Part shown: positions 8,113 to 16,557 of the stretch, one piece after another | Numbering within the stretch: the first letter of the stretch is position 1 | Layout of the letters: the number at the start of each line of letters is the position of its first letter | Assembly (NCBI GenBank): GCA_017935045.1 | Contig: JAGBIJ010000039.1 | Span: forward strand, 1 to 64,000 | Length of the DNA stretch: 64,000 nt | Reading direction: 5' to 3' | From: Muribaculaceae bacterium | Lineage (GTDB): Bacteria; Bacteroidota; Bacteroidia; Bacteroidales; Muribaculaceae | Notes under the pieces: generated by a model | What the model was told of the DNA's origin: nothing | Seen by the model: only the letters and a program-made list of their open reading frames with translations | The model's database searches: none | Position numbers and translations under genes: made by a program

Positions 8113-9465
8113 ATGAAGAAGAAAGTTACCCGTAAGAGCGCATTGGAATATCACGAATATCCGATGCCCGGAAAGATTGAAGTTTTACCAACCAAACCTT
8201 ATTCCACTCAGTATGACCTTTCTCTCGCTTATTCTCCAGGGGTCGCATACCCATGTGAGGCTATAAAGGACAATCCTGACGATGTATGGCTGTACACCGG
8301 CAAGGGAAACATGGTGGCCGTAATATCCAACGGCACCGCAGTGTTGGGCCTCGGCAATATCGGGCCTATGGCCAGCAAGCCGGTAATGGAGGGAAAATGC
8401 TTCTTGTTCAAGGTATTCAGTGGACTGAACGCTACGGACATAGAAGTGAACACTGAAGATGTAGACACGTTTGTCAATGCCGTCAAAGCGATTGCGCCGA
8501 CCTTCGGAGGCATCAATCTGGAAGACATAAAGGCGCCTGAATGTTTTGAGATAGAGAAGCGTCTGAAAGAAGAATGTGACATCCCGGTCATGCACGACGA
8601 TCAGCACGGTACCGCCATAATTGTGGCCGCCGGCATGATAAATGCTCTGGAGATTCAAGGCAAAAAGATAGGAGACGTACGCCTTGTGGTCAATGGCGCC
8701 GGTGCGGCCGCGTTGGCCTGTACCGAATTGCTTATATCACTCGGATTGAATCGCAACAATATCGTGATGTGTGACTCCAAGGGAGTAATACGCAAGGATA
8801 ATCCCCGTCTTACAGACATAAAACGCCGTTACGCGACTGACCTGAACATCCATACTTTGGGTGAGGCCATGGAAGGCGCCGATATTTTCCTCGGACTTTC
8901 TGTAAAAGATGTTGTGACACCGCAGATGATACGCTCCATGGCCGACCGCCCCATAGTCTTCGCGTTGGCTAACCCAGACCCGGAAATATCATACGAAGAG
9001 GCGGTAGCCTCACGCCCTGATCTGATTTTTGCTACCGGCCGCAGCGATTATCCAAATCAGATAAACAATGTACTCGGATTCCCTTATATCTTCCGCGGCG
9101 CACTCGACTGCCGTGCCTGCTGCATAAACGAGCAGATGAAGAAAGCGGCTGTATACGCTATAGCCGGATTGGCCAAGACTCCTGTTCCCGACGAAGTGCG
9201 CCACGCTTACGACCGGAACAGAGACATGCGTTTCGGTCCCCGATATATACTTCCCACACCGTTTGACCCGCGACTGCTTACGGCTGTCGCACCGGCCGTG
9301 GCTGCCGCGGCTGAAGAGAGCGGAGTAGCACGCTATCCGATCAGAGACAAAGATGAATACGTGAAGAAGCTGGAACGTATGATGGCTGAGGAACACAGAG
9401 AATTCCGCGAGATTACTGCGGCAGTCAACCGTTCGGACATACATTCCCTCGCCCGCAAACAATGA
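8113..9465 (+). CDS. NAD(P)-dependent malic enzyme (oxaloacetate-decarboxylating), without phosphotransacetylase domain
   Basis: Converts malate to pyruvate and CO2 with NAD(P)H formation. Residues 30-48 (YSTQYDLSLAYSPGVAYPC region) hold the catalytic tyrosine; NLEDIKAPECFE carries the catalytic lysine and metal ligands; PVMHDDQHGTA completes the metal site; VVNGAGAAALACTELL near 195 is the NAD(P)-binding Rossmann loop. The protein is 450 residues. The MaeB form frequent in this phylum is about 760 residues with a C-terminal phosphotransacetylase-like domain; here the stop at 9465 is followed by a terminator and an opposing gene, so that domain is truly absent, not frameshifted. The last 50 residues form a charged helical tail. 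Confidence 0.92.
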   Translation: MKKKVTRKSALEYHEYPMPGKIEVLPTKPYSTQYDLSLAYSPGVAYPCEAIKDNPDDVWLYTGKGNMVAVISNGTAVLGLGNIGPMASKPVMEGKCFLFKVFSGLNATDIEVNTEDVDTFVNAVKAIAPTFGGINLEDIKAPECFEIEKRLKEECDIPVMHDDQHGTAIIVAAGMINALEIQGKKIGDVRLVVNGAGAAALACTELLISLGLNRNNIVMCDSKGVIRKDNPRLTDIKRRYATDLNIHTLGEAMEGADIFLGLSVKDVVTPQMIRSMADRPIVFALANPDPEISYEEAVASRPDLIFATGRSDYPNQINNVLGFPYIFRGALDCRACCINEQMKKAAVYAIAGLAKTPVPDEVRHAYDRNRDMRFGPRYILPTPFDPRLLTAVAPAVAAAAEESGVARYPIRDKDEYVKKLERMMAEEHREFREITAAVNRSDIHSLARKQ

Positions 9466-9487
9466 AATAAACTAAATTGATAAAGTG

Positions 9488-9518
9488 AACCCGGACTGGA
9501 TGATTTCCAGCCCGGGTT
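9488..9518. terminator. Bidirectional terminator between malic enzyme and ldt
   Basis: A 12-base stem with one mismatch (9488-9499 with 9507-9518, GC-rich core) and a short loop lies between two convergent genes. T-rich sequence on the minus-strand exit (about 9472-9487) makes it the better terminator for the L,D-transpeptidase gene; it could also stop the malic enzyme transcript. Confidence 0.65.
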
Positions 9519-9544
9519 TATGTTGCTGATTGCTGACCGATGGC

Positions 9545-10624
9545 TTATTCGCCCTCTGTCTTTTCGGCGGACGACGGAGCCGGCTCGACGGCAGGCTCAG
9601 GAGCGGTGGCGGCGCTTTCAGCGGCAGCATTGCCGGATGAGACAGAATCGGCAGGATTCGACTTCTTCTCGCGTGCTTTTTCCTTTTCTCTTTCGGCGCG
9701 TTCCTTGGCAGCCTTTTCGGCAGCCTCTTTATAGCGTTTCGCCTCCTCCTCATATTGAGCCTCAAGTTCCTCACGCCGTTGGCCGGTAAGATCCGTAGTA
9801 ATAAATGACACATGGTATCCCTCATTCTTGTTGACCTGACTGTCTCTCGTACTGGGATTGATGATGATAGGCATACCCGGAGTCACATATTTTACAAGTT
9901 CAAGAATATTCTCGTTCTTCACACGGATACAACCATGACTTACGCGATGACCGATGCTGCCGGGAGATGCGGTACCGTGAATACCGATCTGCGTGGTCAC
10001 AGGGTTCTTCACGCGGATAAAGCGCGGGCCAAACTGGCCGCGTGCGGGAGAAGTATAGCCGTTGTCGTTGGTAAACAGCCAGTCGGTACTGTCGTAGATG
10101 CCTTCGGCGCTGAAGAATCCTTCGGGAGTACGTGAATCCGCTTTTTTATGTTTGGTGCCGTAATTGCGGGCGCAAGCCATACCGTAGCCGAGTACCTCAC
10201 GTCCATATTTGTCAAACAGGATGACGCGCATTATCTGCTTGTCGACTACAATAAAATAATCATAAGGATTGTTAAGCAGTTTTGTAAGATACGGGAGATT
10301 TTCGTCAGCCATGCGATGAAATATGCCAGACGCATATTTACCGGCATCAGGCGAGCTTTCCATATATTTTATAGCATCCTGAGCCGTGGCGAAAGTATGG
10401 GTGCCCCATACACGTCCATGTTCGTCTTGTCCCTCCTTTTCGTCATCCTCATTTGTCAATTTATCTTCTTCTTTAACAAAAGCGGTTTCGCCGGTATAGA
10501 CAGGAGCGCCATTGGCAGTGTTGGAATCGGTGGCAGAGTCAGTTTTTGAGCAGCTTGTGGGAGCTGTCAGAAAGAGTGTACATGTCAACACAGACATGAG
10601 ACACCGTAATACAGTTCGTTTCAC
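9545..10624 (-). CDS. L,D-transpeptidase (YkuD-type) lipoprotein
   Basis: Cell-wall enzyme of the ErfK/YbiS/YkuD fold, which uses a cysteine to form or break L,D links in peptidoglycan or attach protein to it. The N terminus is a signal peptide ending in APTSC, with Cys25 as likely lipidation site. The domain spans about residues 120-258 and has the complete signature: H216 in IGIHGTASPGS, then H230, G231 and C232 in SHGCIRV. From residue 283 on, an Arg/Glu/Lys/Ala-rich probable helix (EELEAQYEEEAKRYKEAAEK region) ends in an Ala/Pro/Ser/Glu-rich tail; such a tail is not part of the usual domain and may be a spacer or wall-binding segment. Single gene, convergent with the malic enzyme and downstream of alaS on the same strand. 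Confidence 0.9.
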   Translation of the reverse strand: MKRTVLRCLMSVLTCTLFLTAPTSCSKTDSATDSNTANGAPVYTGETAFVKEEDKLTNEDDEKEGQDEHGRVWGTHTFATAQDAIKYMESSPDAGKYASGIFHRMADENLPYLTKLLNNPYDYFIVVDKQIMRVILFDKYGREVLGYGMACARNYGTKHKKADSRTPEGFFSAEGIYDSTDWLFTNDNGYTSPARGQFGPRFIRVKNPVTTQIGIHGTASPGSIGHRVSHGCIRVKNENILELVKYVTPGMPIIINPSTRDSQVNKNEGYHVSFITTDLTGQRREELEAQYEEEAKRYKEAAEKAAKERAEREKEKAREKKSNPADSVSSGNAAAESAATAPEPAVEPAPSSAEKTEGE

Positions 10625-10737
10625 AGAAATGCGGATTAGAGTTTTTGGGGTCTGATTGACCGATGAATAATTTATTTAAAATTTTCGCCGAAATTAGTCA
10701 ATTTTTATGACATGACCAAATAATGAACCAAAATGAA

Positions 10738-10779
10738 TTAAAAAACGGAGGGACATACTTGTAAACAGTTGTCCCTCCG
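10738..10779 (-). terminator. Terminator of alaS
   Basis: On the minus strand an 11-base perfect stem ACGGAGGGACA/TGTCCCTCCGT (10744-10754 with 10769-10779) is followed directly by TTTTTT. It is a textbook rho-independent terminator 7 bases beyond the alaS stop and separates alaS from ldt. Confidence 0.88.
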
Positions 10780-10785
10780 TCAGTA

Positions 10786-13410
10786 TTACTGCAGGTTTAG
10801 CGCAGCAAGCATCGCGGCGTGGGCTGCGGACAGTCCGTCGGAATCCTTGCCGCCTGCCTGAGCGAAGAAAGGCTGACCACCGCCGCCGCCTTTAATCAAT
10901 TTGGCCGCGTCTCTGATTATCTTGCCTGCGTTATAGCCCTCTTTCACGATATCATCGCTGAGATAAAGGGTAAGCATCGGGCGTCCTTCGGACTGAGTAG
11001 ATGCGGCGAATACCGTGTGTTCGGGAGCTGACGACTTGATGTTGAAAGCTATAGTCTTCACAATCTCCGGCATTCGGATACCGAAAAGCTCGACCACGCG
11101 GACGCCGTTTATCTCACGCGCCCTGTCGAGAACAGCTTTGGTAAGCGTCGCCACGCGTTCCTTCATAAAGTCATCGACCTGATGCTTGAGCGCGTTATTG
11201 TCGCTTATTGCTTTCATTACGGCCTGTCGTATATCTCCGGCTCCACCGAACAGTCCGGCCAGATCGCGCATAGTATCTTGTATTTCGTCCATCACTGACT
11301 CTACTCTGGCTCCCGTGACCGCCTCTATACGGCGTATGCCGGCTGCAATGGAGCTTTCAGAGAGTATGCGCAGCATACCGATATTGCCTGTATTGGCCAC
11401 ATGCGTGCCGCCGCACAGCTCTATGCTGTTGCCGTATTTTACTACACGGACCTTGTCGCCATATTTCTCGCCGAACAGAGCCATTGCGCCGAGCTCACGC
11501 GCTTCAGCTATCGGCATATCGCGGTGTTCCTCAAGAGGCATGGCCATCCTGATACGCTCGTTGACAAGATGCTCCACTTTACGTATTTCCTCGCCGGTCA
11601 TTTTCTGGAAATGCGAGAAGTCGAACCTGAGGATATCGGGGCTGACATACGAGCCTTTCTGCTCTACATGATTTCCCAGTATCTCACGCAGAGCTTCGTG
11701 GAGCAGATGCGTGCCTGAGTGATTGGCCGAAGTGGCGCGACGCGCATCCAGATCAATTACGGCATGGAACGCCTGCGCCGGATTGGCGGGTATTTTTTTG
11801 CTCAGATGTACGCCGACATTGTTTTCCTTTTTAGTATCGAAGATGTCGATCTTTTCTCCGTCCGCGCCTATGAGCGCGCCACGGTCTCCGACCTGGCCGC
11901 CCATTTCAGCATAGAACGGAGTGTCGGTAAGCATTATCTGGTAATACTCCTTGTTTTTCTGCTTTATCTTACGATAACGCAGAATACGAGTGTCACATTC
12001 CGTACAATCGTACCCTACGAAACGCTCTTCGCCATCTGAGACTTCCACCCAGTCGTCGGTCTCGGTGGCAGCTGCGTTTCGGGCGCGGCTCTTCTGTTGC
12101 TGCATCTCTTTGTCAAATCCTTCGGTATCGACTGTCATACCGTTTTCACGCAAAATCAGCTCAGTCAGATCGAGCGGGAATCCGAAAGTATCGTAAAGCA
12201 CGAATGCCTCCTTGCCATCAAGCTGCGACTTTCCCTGGGCTTTGGCAGCCTTTATGTGTTCGTCAAGCATGCCTATGCCCTTGTCGAGAGTGCGGAGGAA
12301 GGCTTCTTCTTCTTCTTTGATAACTTTGGTGGCAAGCTCTCTGCTGGCGACCAGTTCCGGATAGGATTCACCCATCTGCGCCTCCAGCGTGGGGATGAGC
12401 CGATAAAGGAAGGCTTCTTTCTGATTGAGGAACGTATAGGCGTAACGTACGGCGCGGCGCAGTATGCGGCGTATCACATATCCGGCCTTAGCGTTGGTGG
12501 GAAGCTGATTGTCGGCTATAGAGAAGACTATGGTACGGATGTGGTCGGCCACGACGCGCATGGCTACGTCCACTTTTTCCTCCTTGCCGTAGACATGGCC
12601 GGACAATTCGGCTATTTTGTCAATAAGGGGGGTAAATACGTCTGTATCGTAATTGGATTTTTTACCCTGCAATGCCATGCAGAGGCGTTCGAAGCCCATA
12701 CCGGTGTCTATCACTTTGGCAGGCAAAGGCTCAAGACTGCCGTCAGCCTTGCGGTTGTACTGCATGAACACCAGGTTCCAGATTTCTATTACCTGCGGGT
12801 TGTCCTTGTTTACCAATTCCTGACCTGGTACAGCTGCACGCTCCTCGTCGCTGCGCAAGTCGATATGAATTTCCGAGCAAGGGCCGCAAGGACCCGTGTC
12901 GCCCATTTCCCAAAAGTTGTCGTGGCGGTTGCCGTTGATGATGTGATCGGCAGGCAGATGCTTCTCCCAGATGGCTGCAGCCTCGTTGTCACGCTCCAGA
13001 CCTTCGGGAGCGTATCCTTCGAATACCGTGGCATACAGGCGGGAGGGATCCAATCCGAGTACGTTTACCAGATATTCCCATGCCCAGTCTATGGCTTCCT
13101 GCTTGAAATAATCGCCGAAGCTCCAGTTGCCGAGCATCTCAAACATGGTATGATGGTATGTATCATGGCCTACTTCCTCCAGGTCATTGTGCTTTCCGCT
13201 TACACGCAGACATTTCTGCGAGTCTGAAACCCTGCGGCTGTCAGGAATACGGTTGCCTAAGATTATATCTTTGAACTGATTCATACCTGCATTGGTAAAC
13301 ATCAGAGTGGGATCATCTTTTATTACCATCGGTGCCGAGGGTACAATCTTATGGCCCCGGCTGCGAAAAAACTCCTTGAAAGAGTTTCGGATTTCGTTGG
13401 CTGTCAACAT
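10786..13410 (-). CDS. alaS: Alanyl-tRNA synthetase
   Basis: Charges tRNA-Ala in the cytosol. Its 874 residues equal the family length with all parts in order: class II catalytic core from residue 1 ([24 protein letters not shown], motif 2 region [12 protein letters not shown], motif 3 in DTGMGFERL), the tRNA-recognition region, the editing domain with zinc ligands in [11 protein letters not shown] and ELCGGTH, and the C-terminal DHHA1-type domain with the glycine run [15 protein letters not shown] 376-codon open frame on the opposite strand is a shadow of this gene. Transcribed alone from the promoter at 13442-13472. Confidence 0.98.
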   Translation of the reverse strand: MLTANEIRNSFKEFFRSRGHKIVPSAPMVIKDDPTLMFTNAGMNQFKDIILGNRIPDSRRVSDSQKCLRVSGKHNDLEEVGHDTYHHTMFEMLGNWSFGDYFKQEAIDWAWEYLVNVLGLDPSRLYATVFEGYAPEGLERDNEAAAIWEKHLPADHIINGNRHDNFWEMGDTGPCGPCSEIHIDLRSDEERAAVPGQELVNKDNPQVIEIWNLVFMQYNRKADGSLEPLPAKVIDTGMGFERLCMALQGKKSNYDTDVFTPLIDKIAELSGHVYGKEEKVDVAMRVVADHIRTIVFSIADNQLPTNAKAGYVIRRILRRAVRYAYTFLNQKEAFLYRLIPTLEAQMGESYPELVASRELATKVIKEEEEAFLRTLDKGIGMLDEHIKAAKAQGKSQLDGKEAFVLYDTFGFPLDLTELILRENGMTVDTEGFDKEMQQQKSRARNAAATETDDWVEVSDGEERFVGYDCTECDTRILRYRKIKQKNKEYYQIMLTDTPFYAEMGGQVGDRGALIGADGEKIDIFDTKKENNVGVHLSKKIPANPAQAFHAVIDLDARRATSANHSGTHLLHEALREILGNHVEQKGSYVSPDILRFDFSHFQKMTGEEIRKVEHLVNERIRMAMPLEEHRDMPIAEARELGAMALFGEKYGDKVRVVKYGNSIELCGGTHVANTGNIGMLRILSESSIAAGIRRIEAVTGARVESVMDEIQDTMRDLAGLFGGAGDIRQAVMKAISDNNALKHQVDDFMKERVATLTKAVLDRAREINGVRVVELFGIRMPEIVKTIAFNIKSSAPEHTVFAASTQSEGRPMLTLYLSDDIVKEGYNAGKIIRDAAKLIKGGGGGQPFFAQAGGKDSDGLSAAHAAMLAALNLQ

Positions 13411-13441
13411 ATCGTCTTATTGTTTTTTCTTTTTCGGACTG

Positions 13442-13472
13442 CAAAATTAAGAAATTTTGATTACTTTTGCAA
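13442..13472 (-). promoter_or_regulatory. alaS promoter (TTG-N20-TAATTTTG)
   Basis: On the minus strand a TTG (13472-13470) is followed after exactly 20 bases by TAATTTTG (13449-13442), matching the Bacteroidota sigma-ABfr pattern. It lies 32 bases before the alaS ATG. Confidence 0.7.
13462..13469 (+). promoter_or_regulatory. Promoter -7 box of the M23 peptidase gene (TACTTTTG)
   Basis: Perfect TAnnTTTG on the plus strand, about 42 bases before the ATG at 13511. It overlaps the -33 to -7 interval of the alaS promoter on the other strand, so polymerases for the two genes probably exclude each other. Confidence 0.55.
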
Positions 13473-13510
13473 GCTGAAAAGTATGTCGCAGCCGACAGTA
13501 CTATATTTTG

Positions 13511-14479
13511 ATGGCTAAAAAAGCTCAGTATACATATAATCCTTCTACCGACAATTACGAACGGGTATATCCGACACTCAAGACCCGCCTGCTACGTATA
13601 TGCTACTGCATGCTGTGGGGCGCGCTTGTTTGGGGTATCATACTCGGTGTCTCCTGGCTGTTTTTCGGATTTCACAACGAAACATATATCATCAAGGAGA
13701 ACGGCACTCTCAAAGGGCAGTACAAGGTACTCGAAAGCCGCCTTAACAGCGCATTGGATATAATGGAAGATATCCGCGACCGTGACGATAATTTCTACCG
13801 CGTGATGATGCAGATGGAGCCGGTCAAGGATACCCGCTGTTTCGCGGGACTCGGCAATGAGGACAAGTATAAGAATCTGCAGGGGCTTTCTGATGCCGAC
13901 TTGCTGACACGATTGTCCCAGAATATTGATTTGCTGGAACGACAGATATACACGCAGTCTAATTCATTTGACGAATTATGCCGTAATGCTGTGGACCAGC
14001 GCGATAAACTGAGACATATCCCTTCTATTCTGCCGATAAATATCTCCGACTATTCCATGAGTTCCGGTTACGGTTACCGTAAGGATCCCGTGGAAGGCAC
14101 CACCGCTTTCCACGCGGGGCTGGATTTTGCCGCGCCTATGGGCACTCCTGTCTATGCCACTGCCGACGGTGTGGTAGAGGCTGCCGAACGGGCCGGAGGA
14201 TATGGCAATAAGATCGATTTGTCGCACGGTTACAATTACATTACTCGTTACGGCCATCTGTCGAAGATAGATGTCAAGCCGGGACAGAGTGTGAAGCGCG
14301 GAGAGAAAATAGGGGAGGTGGGAAGCACCGGCAAGTCTACCGGACCGCATCTGCATTACGAAGTGCGTTTCAAGGACGAGCCTCAGAATCCTGTCAACTA
14401 TTATTTTCTCGATGTCACTCCCCAGCAATATCAGGCTATAATAGATGCGGCCGAGAATGCCGGACATATCATGGATTAA
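13511..14479 (+). CDS. M23-family metallopeptidase, membrane-anchored (peptidoglycan hydrolase)
   Basis: Inner-membrane-anchored endopeptidase-type protein of 322 residues. One membrane segment lies at about residues 31-53, then a helical probable coiled-coil stretch (60-175), then the LytM/M23 domain (185-292). Zinc and catalytic residues are present: H201 and D205 in HAGLDFAAP, H249 in RYGHLS, and H280/H282 in GPHLHYEVRF. The complete site suggests an active peptidoglycan hydrolase rather than an EnvC-like activator. The ATG at 13511 is preferred to an in-frame TTG one codon earlier. A MerR-type regulator follows after 12 bases, an arrangement I recall as common in Bacteroidales. Confidence 0.92.
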   Translation: MAKKAQYTYNPSTDNYERVYPTLKTRLLRICYCMLWGALVWGIILGVSWLFFGFHNETYIIKENGTLKGQYKVLESRLNSALDIMEDIRDRDDNFYRVMMQMEPVKDTRCFAGLGNEDKYKNLQGLSDADLLTRLSQNIDLLERQIYTQSNSFDELCRNAVDQRDKLRHIPSILPINISDYSMSSGYGYRKDPVEGTTAFHAGLDFAAPMGTPVYATADGVVEAAERAGGYGNKIDLSHGYNYITRYGHLSKIDVKPGQSVKRGEKIGEVGSTGKSTGPHLHYEVRFKDEPQNPVNYYFLDVTPQQYQAIIDAAENAGHIMD

Positions 14480-14491
14480 GCGGAAATTGGC

Positions 14492-14848
14492 ATGGAGGAC
14501 AATCTGGATAAACAATATTATAAAATCAAAGAAGTAGCCGACCTCCTCGGTGTGCCCCAGAGTACGCTCCGCTTTTGGGAAAAAGAATTTCCCACCATAG
14601 TGAAGCCTCGCCGCAGCGCGCATAACATGCGCTATTACAGGGAAGCGGATATCGAAAAGCTTCGTATGATTCATTATCTGATCAAGGACAAGGGGCTTAA
14701 GATTGAGGCGGCACGAAGTTATCTTCGCTCCAATCCCGCCAATGTATCGCGGAAAATAGAAGTGATAGACCGCCTTGAGGAAATCAGAGCAGAGCTGGCC
14801 GGAATACTCAAGGCTTTGGGAGGAAGGGTGCCGCCACTGAAGAAATAG
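14492..14848 (+). CDS. MerR-family transcriptional regulator
   Basis: A 118-residue DNA-binding protein. The winged helix-turn-helix occupies residues 9-78, with KIKEVADLLGVPQSTLRFWE at 11-30, the RRSAHNMRYYREADIEKL wing and the following helices. The tail is a short helix (VIDRLEEIRAELAGILKAL) that should form the antiparallel dimer coiled coil. There is no cysteine-containing metal site or large effector domain, so the signal it senses cannot be told. It follows the M23 peptidase by 12 bases and precedes pyrK by 29. Confidence 0.9.
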   Translation: MEDNLDKQYYKIKEVADLLGVPQSTLRFWEKEFPTIVKPRRSAHNMRYYREADIEKLRMIHYLIKDKGLKIEAARSYLRSNPANVSRKIEVIDRLEEIRAELAGILKALGGRVPPLKK

Positions 14849-14877
14849 ATTAAACTATTATATACAATATATTGAAA

Positions 14878-15648
14878 ATGAAAGAGAAATCTCTTTTTGA
14901 AATAATAGATATAGAGTCGCTGCCGCTTGGTAATGCGCTGATGAAGCTGCGTCCCTGTTCCGGCAAAATGCCCGATATGGAGCCGGGACAGTTTGTGAAT
15001 ATTCTCGTACCCGATACTCCCGGAGCTTTTCTGCGTCGTCCGATTTCTATATGTAATGTGTGCGACGGCCTGCTCTGGCTGTTCATAAAGGCTGCCGGCA
15101 CCGGCACCCGCCATCTCTGTTCCATGAAGGCGGGCGAGAAACTCGATATCGTGCTGCCGCTCGGCAACGGTTTCACTATGCCTGAAAGCAAGGATGCCAG
15201 GATTCTGCTTATAGGCGGAGGTGTGGGTATAGCGCCCCTTCTGTATTTCGGCATCAGGCTACGCGAACAGGGCTATAACCCCCGTTTTCTGCTGGGAGGA
15301 GCTACGGCCGACAGCCTTCAGCTGCTTGACGAATTTAAAAAAGCGGGAGAAGTCTATATCACTACAGATGACGGCTCTTGCGGTGTCAGAGGCACCGTTC
15401 TTGCCCACGATATCATCCGCAGTCAGACTGACCGCTTCTACTGTTGCGGTCCCACACCCATGATGAAGGGCGTGGCCGCGCTTGCAAGAGAGATGAATGT
15501 GGATTGCGAGGTAAGTCTTGAAAACAGAATGGCTTGCGGATTAGGCGCTTGCCTGTGCTGTGTGGAAGATACGATTGAAGGGCACCGGTGTGTATGCAGC
15601 TGGGGTCCGGTGTTTAATACCAAAGAACTGAAGTGGCATGAATCTTAA
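14878..15648 (+). CDS. pyrK: Dihydroorotate dehydrogenase electron-transfer subunit PyrK
   Basis: FAD/2Fe-2S subunit that passes electrons from dihydroorotate (via PyrD) to NAD+ in pyrimidine synthesis. In 256 residues: FAD-binding [11 protein letters not shown] (51-61), NAD-binding [13 protein letters not shown] (113-125), and the C-terminal iron-sulfur cysteines C220, C225, C228 and C238/C240 in [11 protein letters not shown]...CVCSWGP. ATG 14878 is used; an in-frame TTG two codons upstream gives the longer frame. pyrD starts 11 bases inside the end of this gene, so the heterotetramer subunits are translated together. Confidence 0.95.
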   Translation: MKEKSLFEIIDIESLPLGNALMKLRPCSGKMPDMEPGQFVNILVPDTPGAFLRRPISICNVCDGLLWLFIKAAGTGTRHLCSMKAGEKLDIVLPLGNGFTMPESKDARILLIGGGVGIAPLLYFGIRLREQGYNPRFLLGGATADSLQLLDEFKKAGEVYITTDDGSCGVRGTVLAHDIIRSQTDRFYCCGPTPMMKGVAALAREMNVDCEVSLENRMACGLGACLCCVEDTIEGHRCVCSWGPVFNTKELKWHES

Positions 15649-16543
15649 AGTAAAAATAGCTCCGGGACTTGAATTGCGCAATCCCGTGATTACGGCTTCC
15701 GGAACCTTCGGTTACGGACCGGAATACGCTGATTTTGTCGATCTTTCCCGCCTTGGCGGAATCATAGTGAAAGGTACTACTCTTGAACCACGGCAGGGCA
15801 ATCCCTATCCACGTATCGCCGAGACCCCTTCCGGCATGCTTAACGCCGTAGGCTTGCAGAATCCCGGCGTAGATGCTTTCGTAAACATGACATACCGCAT
15901 AATCAGAGATATTGATACAGCGGTCATAGTCAATATAAGCGGTTCGTCTCCCGAAGACTATGCCGAGGTAAGCCGACGCCTTTCCGGTCTGGACAGAATA
16001 GCCGCCATCGAGGTAAATATTTCCTGTCCTAATGTGAAGAGCGGCGGTATGGCGTTTGGCACGTCTACAGATGGCGCTGCGATGGTAACTAAAGCTGTGA
16101 GAGAGAATTATGACGGGCCTGTTATAGTAAAACTTTCGCCTAACGTCACTGACATCGTCTCTATAGCCAAAGCTGCGGAAGACGCTGGCGCCGACGCTCT
16201 ATCGCTTACCAATACCTTCCTGGGCATGGCTGTGGATGTGGAGCGTATGAAGCCGCTTCTGAGTACTGTCACGGGGGGCTTGTCGGGACCTTGCATACGC
16301 CCTATAGCGGTGCGTATGGTGTGGCAGGTGGCCAAGGCCGTACAGGTTCCCGTCATCGGGCTCGGCGGCATAATGAACGGACGCGATGCGCTTGAGTTCA
16401 TTATGGCAGGAGCGACGGCGATACAGGTCGGAACGGCCAATTTCATAGATCCCGCAGTATCCGTCCGGATTGTCGATGAAATCAGGGAATTTTGCGATCG
16501 CCACGGCGTTGCTGACCTCTCCGAAATCCGGGGTATAATATAG
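15638..16543 (+). CDS. pyrD: Dihydroorotate dehydrogenase, class 1B catalytic subunit
   Basis: FMN enzyme oxidising dihydroorotate to orotate, fourth step of de novo pyrimidine synthesis. The 301 residues include the family start with [13 protein letters not shown] (18-30), the substrate loop [11 protein letters not shown] whose Cys130 is the class 1 active-site base, and the FMN phosphate region [21 protein letters not shown]. Cys rather than Ser at the base, and the partner pyrK, define type 1B (NAD-linked), fitting an anaerobe. It overlaps pyrK by 11 bases; tex follows after 14. Confidence 0.96.
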   Translation: MNLKVKIAPGLELRNPVITASGTFGYGPEYADFVDLSRLGGIIVKGTTLEPRQGNPYPRIAETPSGMLNAVGLQNPGVDAFVNMTYRIIRDIDTAVIVNISGSSPEDYAEVSRRLSGLDRIAAIEVNISCPNVKSGGMAFGTSTDGAAMVTKAVRENYDGPVIVKLSPNVTDIVSIAKAAEDAGADALSLTNTFLGMAVDVERMKPLLSTVTGGLSGPCIRPIAVRMVWQVAKAVQVPVIGLGGIMNGRDALEFIMAGATAIQVGTANFIDPAVSVRIVDEIREFCDRHGVADLSEIRGII

Positions 16544-16557
16544 GCTGTACCCATAGT

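Noticed and set aside
12097..13227. 376-codon open frame on the plus strand within alaS
   Set aside because: Complementary to the conserved catalytic core of alaS; Phe/Val/Gly-rich without motif. Its length follows from codon bias.
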